Shown here piece by piece: positions 9,690-18,483 of a DNA stretch of 64,000 nt. Position 1 is the first letter of the stretch. Each line of letters starts with the position of its first letter. The position numbers and the translations under genes are program-made. The notes under the pieces are model-generated. The model searched no databases, was not told where the DNA came from, and was given only the letters and a program-made list of their open reading frames with translations. The DNA is from an uncultured Sulfitobacter sp. (GTDB lineage Bacteria; Pseudomonadota; Alphaproteobacteria; Rhodobacterales; Rhodobacteraceae), in assembly GCA_905182645.1 (NCBI GenBank), contig CAJJCJ010000009.1, positions 62,001 through 126,000 on the forward strand, given 5' to 3'.

Positions 9690-11567
9690 TTATCCGACGT
9701 TTTTCATGCCCAAAACGCGGGCGCGTTTGCGTGGATCGTCGTCGAACAAACTGGCAAGCTGTTCTGTCATTGCGCCGGCCAATTGTTCCACATCAGTGAT
9801 AGTGACAGCGCGGTCGTAATACCGCGTCACGTCGTGGCCGATCCCGATTGCGACCAGTTCAACTGCTTTGCGTTTCTCGACCATGGCAATTACGTCGCGC
9901 AGATGTTTTTCCAAGTAGTTAGCGGGATTGACTGACAACGTACTGTCATCAACTGGCGCGCCATCGGAAATAACCATCAGAACCTTGCGTTGCTCTTGAC
10001 GGTTCACAACGCGGCGGTACGCCCATTCAAGCGCCTCTCCGTCGATGTTTTCCTTTAACAGACCTTCTTTCATCATCAAGCCAAGGTTATTGCGAGTCCG
10101 GCGCCAAGGGGCGTCAGCGGATTTATAGATGATGTGGCGCAGATCGTTTAGACGGCCGGGTGTGATCTCGCGCCCATCAGCCAGCCATTTTTCACGGCTT
10201 TGGCCGCCTTTCCACGCTTTGGTGGTAAAGCCCAAAATCTCGACTTTCACAGCGCAGCGTTCAAGCGTGCGGGCCATGACATCCGCGCAGATTGCAGCGA
10301 TAGAAATCGGGCGGCCACGCATGGATCCCGAATTATCAAGCAGCAACGTCACAATCGTATCGCGAAAGTCAGTGTCTTTCTCGCGCTTAAAAGACAGCGG
10401 CGTTGTCGGTGATGCAACAACACGGGCCAAACGGCCAGCATCAAGAATGCCTTCTTCAAGGTCGAATTCCCACGACCGGTTTTGTTGGGCTTGCAGGCGG
10501 CGTTGCAGCTTGTTGGCCAAACGGGACACGGCGCCTTTAAGCGGTTCCAACTGCTGATCGAGATAGGCGCGTAGGCGCTCAAGTTCCACTGCTTCAGCCA
10601 AATCTTCGGCGCGGATTTCTTCGTCAAAGTCTGTCGAAAACACACGGTAATTTGGGTCAGCATCCGACACAGGCATTGGCGCAGGTGGCTCAATCGGTGC
10701 CTCGCCATCTGGCATTTCGGTTTCTTCGCCCATCTCGGTGTCAGCTTGGTCGTCCATGCTAACTTCGGCTTGGGACGCGTCTTGCTGGTCTTCTTGGGTC
10801 TGCTCTGGTGAGGCATCAGCCTCTTCGCCGTCACTGTCGTCGTCGCCGGTGCTATCTGGCTGTTCATCTTCGTCTTCGCCGGTTTTGGCCTCGGTGTCTT
10901 CGTCGTCATCAAGTCCGTCAGGATCGTCTCCCAACTGGTCGCCGTAGCCAAGATCAGAGATCATCTGGCGGGCAAATTTTGCAAATGCCTGTTGGTCGCC
11001 AAGCAAGTCCCCAACGTTATCAAGCGTGTCGCCAGCATGATCCTCGATAAATCCGCGCCACAAGTTCATGACGTTTTCGGCGCCTTTAGGCAGATCGCGG
11101 CCCGTGGCCAAGTGGCGGATCAGATATCCAGCGGCAGTGGCCAGCGGCGCGTCAGCTGCTTGGGTGATCCCGTCATAGCCCTTGCGAAGGGCATCATTGC
11201 CGATCTTCGCGTCGATGTTACCTGCGGTGCCCGGCATATGCTGCGCGCCGACGGCTTCGATCCGCGCGGTTTCCATCGCGTCATACAGATCCTTGGCCAT
11301 CTGGCCTTGGGGCATGTATTTTGCCGCCGTTTTAGCGTTATGGAACTTGTGGCGTAACGCAAATGCGTCGGCGGTGCCGCGCGCAAGCAGCACCTCTTCA
11401 CGGGTCATGCGACGGCTGACTTGGGGCAGTCGGATGCTTTCGGCGGTCTGACCTGCCGGATCAACCGAAAAGCTAACGGCCAATTCAGGATCGTTGGCCA
11501 TAACTTTTGTGGCCTCAGCAAGGGCCTTTTTGAACGGATCGGCAGGGTTGTCCGAGGATGCGCTCAT
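9690..11567 (-). CDS. cobT: Aerobic cobaltochelatase subunit CobT
   Basis: CobT works with CobS and CobN to insert cobalt into hydrogenobyrinic acid a,c-diamide in aerobic vitamin B12 synthesis. The 625-residue protein has an N-terminal CobT domain, a strongly acidic low-complexity middle (about residues 205-300, rich in Asp/Glu/Gln) and a C-terminal VWA domain with the metal-ion site DNSGSMRG near residue 420. It starts 4 nt after the cobS stop, so translation is likely coupled. cobN is not in the window. Confidence 0.95.
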   Translation of the reverse strand: MSASSDNPADPFKKALAEATKVMANDPELAVSFSVDPAGQTAESIRLPQVSRRMTREEVLLARGTADAFALRHKFHNAKTAAKYMPQGQMAKDLYDAMETARIEAVGAQHMPGTAGNIDAKIGNDALRKGYDGITQAADAPLATAAGYLIRHLATGRDLPKGAENVMNLWRGFIEDHAGDTLDNVGDLLGDQQAFAKFARQMISDLGYGDQLGDDPDGLDDDEDTEAKTGEDEDEQPDSTGDDDSDGEEADASPEQTQEDQQDASQAEVSMDDQADTEMGEETEMPDGEAPIEPPAPMPVSDADPNYRVFSTDFDEEIRAEDLAEAVELERLRAYLDQQLEPLKGAVSRLANKLQRRLQAQQNRSWEFDLEEGILDAGRLARVVASPTTPLSFKREKDTDFRDTIVTLLLDNSGSMRGRPISIAAICADVMARTLERCAVKVEILGFTTKAWKGGQSREKWLADGREITPGRLNDLRHIIYKSADAPWRRTRNNLGLMMKEGLLKENIDGEALEWAYRRVVNRQEQRKVLMVISDGAPVDDSTLSVNPANYLEKHLRDVIAMVEKRKAVELVAIGIGHDVTRYYDRAVTITDVEQLAGAMTEQLASLFDDDPRKRARVLGMKNVG

Positions 11568-11571
11568 GGTG

Positions 11572-12558
11572 TTACCCCAAGCTCATGCTTGCGGCACTTT
11601 CAGGGAGTTCCATGTCAAAACAACGCTGGAAGAACTCGGCGACTGTTTGGCGCTCTAGCTCGTCGCATTTGTTCAGGAATGACAGGCGGAACGCGTAGCC
11701 GACATCGTTGAAGATGCGTGCGTTTTCGGCCCATGCCAGCACGGTGCGCGGGGACATGACGGTGGATAGATCACCGTTCATGAATGCGGTGCGGGTCAGA
11801 TCGGCGACGGTGACCATCTGGCTAATCACCTTGCGGCCGAGCTCGGTGTTGAAATGCGGTGATTTGGACAGAACAATCGCAGCTTCGGCGTCATGTGACA
11901 AATAGTTCAGCGTGGCGACCAGCGACCAACGGTCCATCTGGGCTTGGTTGATTTGCTGTGTGCCGTGGTAAAGACCCGTTGTATCGCCAAGGCCAACCGT
12001 GTTGGCAGTCGCAAACAGGCGGAAGTATTTGTTTGGCGTGATGATCTCGTTTTGGTCCAACAAGGTCAGTTTACCGTCGGCCTCTAAAACGCGCTGAATT
12101 ACAAACATTACGTCCGCACGGCCTGCATCATATTCGTCGAATACGATCGCAACCGGATTGCGCAGCGCCCATGGCAAAATGCCTTCGTGGAATTCAGTAA
12201 CCTGCACGCCGTCGCGCAGTTTGATCGCGTCTTTACCGATCAGGTCGATCCGGCTGATGTGTGAGTCCAGATTGACGCGAACGGCAGGCCAGTTAAGACG
12301 GGCTGCAACTTGTTCGATGTGTGTAGACTTACCAGTGCCGTGATAGCCTTGAATCATGACACGGCGATTGTACCCAAAACCAGCCAGAATCGCGAGAGTC
12401 GTATCAGGATCGAATTTATAGGTGCTATCAATCTCGGGGACGCGGTTCGTGCGATCCGCGAAGCCTTTGATTTTCATATCACTATTGATACCGAACACCT
12501 CGCGAACAGAGATATCTTCAGTTGGTTTCGCGTCTATTTGAGTCGTCCCGTCGGCCAT
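11572..12558 (-). CDS. cobS: Aerobic cobaltochelatase subunit CobS
   Basis: CobS is the AAA+ ATPase of the cobalt chelatase. The protein has Walker [10 protein letters not shown], Walker [10 protein letters not shown] and the N-terminal [12 protein letters not shown] typical of Rhodobacteraceae CobS. I placed the start at ATG 12558, with AAGGGA 9-14 nt upstream, giving 328 residues, the family length. A longer frame to 12636 adds 26 residues without homology. It heads the cobS-cobT pair and is divergent from the ECF sigma gene. Confidence 0.94.
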   Translation of the reverse strand: MADGTTQIDAKPTEDISVREVFGINSDMKIKGFADRTNRVPEIDSTYKFDPDTTLAILAGFGYNRRVMIQGYHGTGKSTHIEQVAARLNWPAVRVNLDSHISRIDLIGKDAIKLRDGVQVTEFHEGILPWALRNPVAIVFDEYDAGRADVMFVIQRVLEADGKLTLLDQNEIITPNKYFRLFATANTVGLGDTTGLYHGTQQINQAQMDRWSLVATLNYLSHDAEAAIVLSKSPHFNTELGRKVISQMVTVADLTRTAFMNGDLSTVMSPRTVLAWAENARIFNDVGYAFRLSFLNKCDELERQTVAEFFQRCFDMELPESAASMSLG

Positions 12559-12706
12559 GATATGTCGCTTCCCTTGTCGCGTCTTTTGTCGGTAAATTGT
12601 TGCTGATTTGATGCAACATAACGCGCCATACCGCAAGGGGAAGGGTGCGCAAATCAGCCATGTTGCGCTTAACTGTGATCATGTCAAAATAACCCAAACT
12701 AGTTGG

Positions 12707-13264
12707 ATGAGCAAACGAATGGCCGAGATTGCTGATATTGAGAATTACATCTCGAAATGCGCGTTGGGCGACCGCGACGCGTTTTCATCGCTTTATGCGG
12801 CGACGTCAGCGAAACTTTTCGGTGTTTGCCAGCGTGTCTTAGGTGATCGACACCAGGCCGAAGATGCTTTGCAGGATGTTTTTGTCAAAATCTGGCACAA
12901 TGCAGGTCGCTATCAAGTAAATGGCCTAAGCCTGATGACATGGTTGATTACGATTGCGCGGAACCTGTCGATCGACCGTTTGCGGGTGCGGAAAAGAATA
13001 AAGGGCGCTGGGTTAGAGGCGGCAGAAGATTTAGCCAGTGCAGACCCAAGCCCGGAGGCAATGGCGATTGCGGCTTCAGATCGGGTGCAAATCGCGGCCT
13101 GTTTGACCGAACTTGATGCAGACCAGTCGGACGCTGTGCGTCGCGCCTATCTGGAAGGCGAAACATATCAAGAGCAGTCAACGCGGTATGATGTACCGCT
13201 TAATACAATTTGGACGTGGTTGCCCCGCAGTCTGATCAAGTTGAAAGAGTGTTTGTCACGATGA
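12707..13264 (+). CDS. ECF-type RNA polymerase sigma factor
   Basis: An alternative sigma factor with region 2 (RDAFSSLYAATSAKLFGVC, EDALQDVFVKIWHNAGRY, TWLITIARNLSIDRLR) and region 4 (YQEQSTRYDVPLNTIWTWL). The family normally reads NTxRTWLRRSL in the last helix; here it is NTIWTWLPRSL, with Trp and Pro replacing two Arg. That may weaken promoter recognition. The start could also be ATG 12719 (MAEIADIENY). The stop overlaps the anti-sigma ATG in ATGA, indicating translational coupling. Confidence 0.85.
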   Translation: MSKRMAEIADIENYISKCALGDRDAFSSLYAATSAKLFGVCQRVLGDRHQAEDALQDVFVKIWHNAGRYQVNGLSLMTWLITIARNLSIDRLRVRKRIKGAGLEAAEDLASADPSPEAMAIAASDRVQIAACLTELDADQSDAVRRAYLEGETYQEQSTRYDVPLNTIWTWLPRSLIKLKECLSR

Positions 13265-13955
13265 CCGATGACATCAACACCGAAGACGAGATGGTTCTTG
13301 CTGCCGAATATGCCCTTGGGCTGTCGTCTCCTGCCGAGGAAAGCGCGATTGAAGACTTGCTGGCGGTGGACCCAGAACTGTGGGATCACTACGCCGAGTG
13401 GATTGAAAGTTTTGCAAACCTAACGGACGACGTGGCCCCTGTGGCTCCGCCTGCCGGATTGAAAGAGCGGGTAAACGAAGCGTTGTTTGGCCCCCCTGAA
13501 ACCAAACAATCCTTATTTTCACGGTTTGGGCTTTGAACCCAGTGTCTGGCGGGGTGGTCGCGGCAGCCGTTGTTTTGTTCGCCCTAGGCCAGACGAATTT
13601 TTTGCGCGATGGTGCGCCAAGTTTTGTGGCCGAAGTTGTATCCGAAGACGAAAGCTTTGTTGTTCTGGCACGAATCGACGCTGATATTAGCAGTTTGCAG
13701 ATGGACCGGCAGGCGGGTGGGGCTCGTGTGGAGCGGGCGCTAGAGGTTTGGTTGGTCGCAGGTGACTATACGCCCATTTCGTTGGGGGTTTGGCCTAAAG
13801 GCGAGATCAAAACGACGTTTACAATTACAGTCGCGATCCCATGGGAAATCGAAGATTGCGTGCTGGTCATCAGCGATGAGCCACTTGGAGGATCGCCAAC
13901 AGGAGCCCCAACAGGCGATCTGCTTGCTGTCGGTCTGGTCACTTTGGAACTATAA
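13261..13955 (+). pseudogene. RskA-like anti-sigma factor, split by a -1 frame change
   Basis: The first frame (13261-13536, 91 residues) has the N-terminal anti-sigma region EDEMVLAAEYALGLSSPAEE. The second (13533-13955, 140 residues) begins with a hydrophobic segment (GGVVAAAVVLFALG) and contains the RskA C-terminal signatures LEVWLVAGDYTPISLG and GGSPTGAPTGDLLAVG. In relatives these are one membrane protein: cytoplasmic sigma-binding part, one helix, periplasmic part. One extra T near 13532-13534 would fuse them. The second frame also starts with TTG overlapping the first stop (TTGA), so coupled two-polypeptide expression cannot be excluded. A canonical slippery heptamer was not found. Confidence 0.75.
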
Positions 13956-14081
13956 TTTGAAAATAGTGCAATTCAAATAATGGTGTGAACGTTTTAGCGC
14001 GCCTACTATTGAGTTTATGGAAATCCGAGGCGATCCCGCGGGCGTCACATGATCGTGCAATGCGCTTAAATATCTATTTTC

Positions 14082-14105
14082 GGAACAAAACGGGCCTTAC
14101 ACGTC
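14082..14105 (+). promoter_or_regulatory. Candidate ECF-sigma promoter for msrB
   Basis: GGAAC (14082-14086) and CGTC (14102-14105) are separated by 15 nt, 33 nt before the msrB ATG. This resembles the GGAAC...CGTC form of many ECF-dependent promoters. The adjacent ECF sigma gene is the natural candidate, but a matching element was not seen in front of the sigma gene itself. Confidence 0.45.
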
Positions 14106-14137
14106 ATGCAAATGAATTAAGACTTAGAGGTCGCAAA

Positions 14138-14599
14138 ATGATCAACCGCAGCACATTCACGCTATCCGTTCTTGGAAGTGCGATTGCGCCTGCCGCGCTT
14201 TATGCTCAGTCGTTTGAAGTGACACGGACCGATGCGCAATGGCGCGCAATGCTGACCGACCTACAATACCAAGTCATGCGCCATGAAGCCACTGAACGAT
14301 CTGGTACAAGCCCTTTGGACGGAACCTATGCTGCTGGCACATACACCTGCCGTGGTTGTGATCTTGCACTTTATACAAGTGAAACAAAGTTCGACAGCCG
14401 CACCGGCTGGCCGAGCTTCTATGTGAGCCTGACAAATGCGATCGGCACCAAAGAAGACAACACTTTATTTTCAAAGCGTACAGAGTGCCATTGCCGCCGC
14501 TGCGGAAGCCACCTTGGCCACATCTTTAACGACGGTCCGGCGCCGATCGGAAAACGGCATTGCCTAAACGGCGCCAGTTTGGTTTTTCTCGCCACCTAG
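14138..14599 (+). CDS. msrB: Exported peptide-methionine (R)-S-oxide reductase
   Basis: MsrB reduces methionine-R-sulfoxide in damaged proteins. The 153-residue protein has an N-terminal signal sequence (about residues 1-23, ending AALYAQS), so it probably acts in the periplasm. The NRS at the start resembles a Tat motif with one Arg lost. Zinc cysteines are in CRGCD and CRRCG, the fold motif is TGWPSFY, and the catalytic Cys is in KRHCLNGASLVF. ATG 14138 has AGAGG 7 nt upstream. Position after an ECF sigma/anti-sigma pair suggests an oxidative-stress regulon. Confidence 0.9.
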   Translation: MINRSTFTLSVLGSAIAPAALYAQSFEVTRTDAQWRAMLTDLQYQVMRHEATERSGTSPLDGTYAAGTYTCRGCDLALYTSETKFDSRTGWPSFYVSLTNAIGTKEDNTLFSKRTECHCRRCGSHLGHIFNDGPAPIGKRHCLNGASLVFLAT

Positions 14600-14754
14600 T
14601 ACATTGAAATTATAACTAATAGTGAGAATTACCTGAGGGTGAATTCAGCGAATAGAATGTACCTTTTTGCAGGTATTTTTTACTTATATAGAAACAGTTA
14701 TTTTCCCAGCAACCGGTCGGCAACTCAACCTTTCCATGTTAGATAACAGATAAC

Positions 14755-15278
14755 ATGAATGACATCTTTTCTCCGCTCGTCCGGCTACGCCGACGCATCA
14801 CACTGACCGAGGGCGAACAGAGCATTTTGTTGGCCTGTTTCGGCGTCGCTTTTCTTGGGGGGTGCTGGCATTAAACGTGGTGACCTCGTTGGCAGGCCAC
14901 GACACGGTGTTTTATCCGTTTTCGTCCTATCGGTGTTGGGTGATGATTTCGGGCGGATTTGGTGGTTGTGCCGGGCTTTATATGGGCCGTCATTGGATGG
15001 GACTGCCAGGTTTGCGCGGGATTACATTTGCGGTCTTAGGCACTGTTTGGATCAGTTTTCTTGGCGGCCTTGTCGGCGGCACGTTGGCGTTTCCGTTCTA
15101 AGGGACAATGTTCGGCCCGTTTTTGCTGTTCATGACACTATTTAGCACGCCATTACTTGTCACGTTCTGGGTTTGCACCTTGATGGCAGCACATTATTTT
15201 CTGATGGCGTGGCGGGTCGAGCGGGAAACGATCTTTAACGCAGTCCTTCCCGAACCCTCTGAAGCATATTTGTTCTAG
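14755..15278 (+). pseudogene. Degraded small integral membrane protein
   Basis: Starting at ATG 14755, the frame reads MNDIFSPLVRLRRRITLTEG and then a hydrophobic segment up to a six-G run (14857-14862). One extra G there joins it to a second frame with two or three more membrane segments (ISGGFGGCAGLYMG, TVWISFLGGLVGGTLAF). This is cut by TAA at 15099-15101, after which the same frame continues with MFGPFLLFMTLF and ends at TAG 15276. The restored protein would be about 174 residues with four or five membrane helices. I do not recognise the family. The final stop shares CTAG with the convergent J-domain gene, which supports 15278 as the ancestral end. Confidence 0.7.
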
Positions 15279-15907
15279 CTCCGAAAGCTTTTGCTGTTTT
15301 TGATTTGATCCCACGCCCAGACAACTTCGTTGAGCTGATCCTCTTGGCTGCGATCCCCGCCGTTCATGTCGGGATGTAGCACCTTGATCAATGACTTATA
15401 GACCTTGCGGATTTCCGGTTTGGTCCAATTGTCCTTGGCTTCCAATACTTCCAGCGCACGACGTTCGGTCGCAGGCAAGCGACGGCCAGAGGCGGGGCCC
15501 TTGCCCGGATTCATTGTGGCATTTTCACCCAGCACTTGATGCGGGTCATCGACGCCCAAACGGGACCAAGCACGCTGTTCCTCGGTCCGCTTGCCAAACG
15601 GCTTGGTCGGACGGTCCCAGACGCGGTCTTGGTCCATCTGTGCGGCAAGCTCGGCTTCTGACGTGGTGTTAAAGAAATTCCACTTGAGGTTATATTCGCG
15701 CACGTGTTCCTGACAGAACCAGAAATAGTCATCCATGACGTCCGGCGATTTTGGAGCACGGTATTTGCCAGCTTCCTGACAGCCATCATGGTCACAACGC
15801 CGCGTTGACGTCTCGGATGCGCCTGACATACCCCGCCGACCACGTGGATTTTTCTTCTTTGATGATGTCACCGACATATCAAAACCAAAGGGATCATTTT
15901 TTTTCAT
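15275..15907 (-). CDS. J-domain protein (DnaJ-like)
   Basis: A 210-residue protein with a C-terminal J domain: KPEIRKVYKSLIKVLHPDMNGGD, where HPD stimulates DnaK ATPase. The N-terminal half has Cys/His pairs (RRCDHDGCQEAG and WFCQEHVREYN) that could bind zinc. It is a Rhodobacteraceae-type co-chaperone of unknown client. The start is ATG 15907, 39 codons inside the longest open frame, because the family begins MKKNDPFGFDMS. It is divergent from bolA, a common arrangement in related genomes. Confidence 0.87.
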   Translation of the reverse strand: MKKNDPFGFDMSVTSSKKKNPRGRRGMSGASETSTRRCDHDGCQEAGKYRAPKSPDVMDDYFWFCQEHVREYNLKWNFFNTTSEAELAAQMDQDRVWDRPTKPFGKRTEEQRAWSRLGVDDPHQVLGENATMNPGKGPASGRRLPATERRALEVLEAKDNWTKPEIRKVYKSLIKVLHPDMNGGDRSQEDQLNEVVWAWDQIKNSKSFRS

Positions 15908-15976
15908 TGTGCGTAAAACCTTTCCGACTCGACCAAGAGACTTTAAGCTTCTGGTTGTCAGATAGAAGGGGGCAAA

Positions 15977-16240
15977 GTGAAAATAATGGGGCTGGACAAC
16001 GAGATATATGGTGCTTTGGCGCATGCCTTTGCCACAACGACGCTAAATGTGATCAACGAAAGCCATATGCACGCGGGTCATGCCGGGGATGATGGCACTG
16101 GCGAAAGCCATTGGCGGATTGAAATTGCAGCTCCCGAGTTTGCACAAATGTCACGCATTGCGCGACACCGTGCCATTCATACCGCTCTCGGACCAACTAT
16201 TATTGGGCGCATCCACGCACTGTCGATTGATACCGTATAA
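15977..16240 (+). CDS. bolA: BolA family protein
   Basis: An 87-residue BolA-like protein (INESHMHAGH, ESHWRIEIAAPEF, ARHRAIHTALG). BolA proteins partner monothiol glutaredoxins in iron-sulfur handling and can act in morphology or stress control. The conserved His residues are present. It is transcribed away from the J-domain gene. Its stop abuts the convergent DUF4177 stop. Confidence 0.9.
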   Translation: MKIMGLDNEIYGALAHAFATTTLNVINESHMHAGHAGDDGTGESHWRIEIAAPEFAQMSRIARHRAIHTALGPTIIGRIHALSIDTV

Positions 16241-16624
16241 TTATTCGGTAGCAACTTGAGGCTCGGCGCGCGCAGGGTCCACGTCAAGCGGCTTGGCCTC
16301 AAGCAACGGTGATTCATCCACCTCGGCGGTTATTGTCGGTGTGGTGTTGTCCTCGACAATTTCGACGACGGTAGGTTCACTCACATCCACTGCCACTGCG
16401 CGGCGAAATACCAACATGTTTTGGAATGTCGTCACACGCCGTGTCAGGCCGGACCGTTCCTCGGACGGCAATGTCTCCGATCGTTGATATTCCCAGCCTT
16501 CGGCGCCAAGAGCGTTCATCGCAGTTTCCAATGCGTTGGCATACCGATTCTCAGCCGATTTAATCCCCTTGGCTTTAAGCCCCTTTTTAGGAGCTGGCAC
16601 GACTTTGTATTCATACTGCGACAT
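16241..16624 (-). CDS. DUF4177 domain protein
   Basis: A protein of about 127 residues whose first half matches DUF4177 (YEYKVVPAPKKG, ALNALGAEGWEYQR equivalents). The C-terminal third is an acidic, Thr/Glu/Pro-rich tail without structure. Start ATG 16624 has GAAGGG nine bases upstream; a longer frame to 16645 is not supported. Function unknown. Confidence 0.75.
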   Translation of the reverse strand: MSQYEYKVVPAPKKGLKAKGIKSAENRYANALETAMNALGAEGWEYQRSETLPSEERSGLTRRVTTFQNMLVFRRAVAVDVSEPTVVEIVEDNTTPTITAEVDESPLLEAKPLDVDPARAEPQVATE

Positions 16625-16835
16625 TGGTTCACCCTTCGATTTCACCCTATGATTGTATCAACAACGGCGCGCAAATCCAAGGTTTTGCAGGATAAAATTG
16701 ACATCTCTATTGGTAGTGGTTTGTATCGCGCGCACCCCCGATAGATGGATGGCGGCTGCGACAATGCGCGTGCACTTGGTTGCAGACGTGCCCAGATTGC
16801 CACACATGCAAAAACCACACGACAACTGATCAGAC

Positions 16836-16863
16836 GCGTAGGATGGGTTTTAACCCATCTTAC
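16836..16863. repeat. Intergenic palindromic repeat, copy 2
   Basis: GTAGGATGGGTT (16838-16849) and AACCCATCTTAC (16852-16863) face each other around TT. It lies immediately downstream of the gatB stop and is in the opposite orientation to copies 1 and 3, though the core is nearly self-complementary. Confidence 0.8.
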
Positions 16864-16864
16864 T

Positions 16865-18376
16865 TTACTGGCTTAGCTTGGCCGCAACCAGCTTATTCAC
16901 AGCTGCTGGGTTTGCCTTACCACCCGTGGCTTTCATCACCTGACCAACAAACCAACCCGCGAGCTTCGGATTTGCTTTGGCTTTTTCAACCTGATCGGGG
17001 TTGGCTGCAATGATCTCGTCCACGGCGGCCTCAATTGCACCTGTATCAGTGACCTGTTCCATGCCTTCGGTCGCGACAATCTCGGTTGGGTCGCGGTCTT
17101 GGGTATAGGCAATATCAAATATGTCTTTTGCGATCTTGCCGGAAATCTTTTCTGATTTGATCAACGCCACAATCTGGCCAAGACGGTCCGACGAAATCGG
17201 GCTGTTGACGATATCTTTTTCATCTTTCTTCAGGCGACCAAATAGTTCGTTGATGACCCAGTTAGCGGCAAGCTTGCCATCGGCACCGCTTGCAACGGCT
17301 TCAAAGTAGACCGCATTGGCTACCTCGGCGGTTAATACCGATGCGTCATAGTCTGACAGGCCAAAATACTTGATAAAACGGGCCTTTTTGGCATCCGGTA
17401 GCTCGGGCAGCGTCGCGGCGATATCATCGACCCAAGCCTGTTCAATCTCCAACGGCAACAAATCAGGGTCGGGGAAATACCGGTAATCATGCGCCTCTTC
17501 CTTGGACCGCATCGACCGCGTTTCATTTTTGTCTGGGTCATACAAGCGGGTTTCTTGCACAACCTGTTTGCCGTCCTCGATCAACGCGACCTGACGGCGA
17601 GCTTCAACATCAATCGCGGCTTGGATAAACCGCATAGAGTTCATGTTCTTGATTTCGCAGCGGGTGCCAAGGTGGCTAAAATCTTGGGTCTCTTGGTACT
17701 TTTCGTATTGGCCAGCACGGCAGATCGACACGTTCACGTCGGCGCGCATGTTCCCGTTTTGCATATTGCCATCACACGTACCCAAATAACGCAGGATTTG
17801 GCGTAGCTTGGCAACAAAGGCAGCTGCTTCTTCTGGGCCACGGATGTCGGGCTTGGACACGATTTCCATTAAGGCGACGCCTGTCCGGTTCAGGTCAACA
17901 AATGACATTGTCGGGTCCATATCGTGGATCGATTTACCCGCATCCTGCTCAAGGTGGATACGTTCAATGCGCACCAAACGCGCAGTCCCATCGCCAAGTT
18001 CAACCAGCACTTCGCCTTCACCCACAATCGGGTGGTACAGCTGCGAAATCTGATAGCCTTGTGGCAAGTCAGGATAGAAATAGTTTTTGCGGTCAAACGC
18101 GGAATTCAGGTTGATCTGCGCATTGAGCCCAAGGCCCGTGCGCACGGCTTGCTCGATGCAGCCTTCGTTGATGACGGGCAACATGCCGGGCATGCCTGCG
18201 TCCACGAACGCGACGTTGCTGTTGGGCTCGGCGCCAAACAATGTGGATGCGCCTGAAAATAGTTTGGACGCCGTGGCGACCTGCGCGTGCACTTCCAAAC
18301 CGATCACAAGTTCCCAGTCGTGCTGGGCGCCCGCAATTACCTTTGGGGCAGGGGCGTCATAAGTCAGGTCTAGCAT
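16865..18376 (-). CDS. gatB: Asp-tRNA(Asn)/Glu-tRNA(Gln) amidotransferase subunit B
   Basis: GatB is the kinase/transamidase-tail subunit of GatCAB, which converts misacylated Glu-tRNA(Gln) and Asp-tRNA(Asn). The protein shows [47 protein letters not shown] and the C-terminal tRNA-binding [19 protein letters not shown]. The start is ATG 18376 (MLDLTYDAP) with GGAG upstream; a frame to 18391 adds five residues. Length 503 is normal. pepN lies 107 nt upstream on the same strand. Confidence 0.95.
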   Translation of the reverse strand: MLDLTYDAPAPKVIAGAQHDWELVIGLEVHAQVATASKLFSGASTLFGAEPNSNVAFVDAGMPGMLPVINEGCIEQAVRTGLGLNAQINLNSAFDRKNYFYPDLPQGYQISQLYHPIVGEGEVLVELGDGTARLVRIERIHLEQDAGKSIHDMDPTMSFVDLNRTGVALMEIVSKPDIRGPEEAAAFVAKLRQILRYLGTCDGNMQNGNMRADVNVSICRAGQYEKYQETQDFSHLGTRCEIKNMNSMRFIQAAIDVEARRQVALIEDGKQVVQETRLYDPDKNETRSMRSKEEAHDYRYFPDPDLLPLEIEQAWVDDIAATLPELPDAKKARFIKYFGLSDYDASVLTAEVANAVYFEAVASGADGKLAANWVINELFGRLKKDEKDIVNSPISSDRLGQIVALIKSEKISGKIAKDIFDIAYTQDRDPTEIVATEGMEQVTDTGAIEAAVDEIIAANPDQVEKAKANPKLAGWFVGQVMKATGGKANPAAVNKLVAAKLSQ

Positions 18377-18483
18377 GGGGTGTCTCCGCAATCGGTCAGC
18401 TTTTCTTGGGTTCTAAGCTAGCAAAGGCACGGGAACAAGCCGCCAAAACAACAGCAATCTACCGTGCCCATGATGTTATGCGA

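Noticed and set aside
13487-13540. Programmed -1 frameshift in the anti-sigma gene
   Set aside because: No X-XXY-YYZ heptamer in the overlap of the two frames and no clear downstream pseudoknot. Lesion or coupled restart is simpler.
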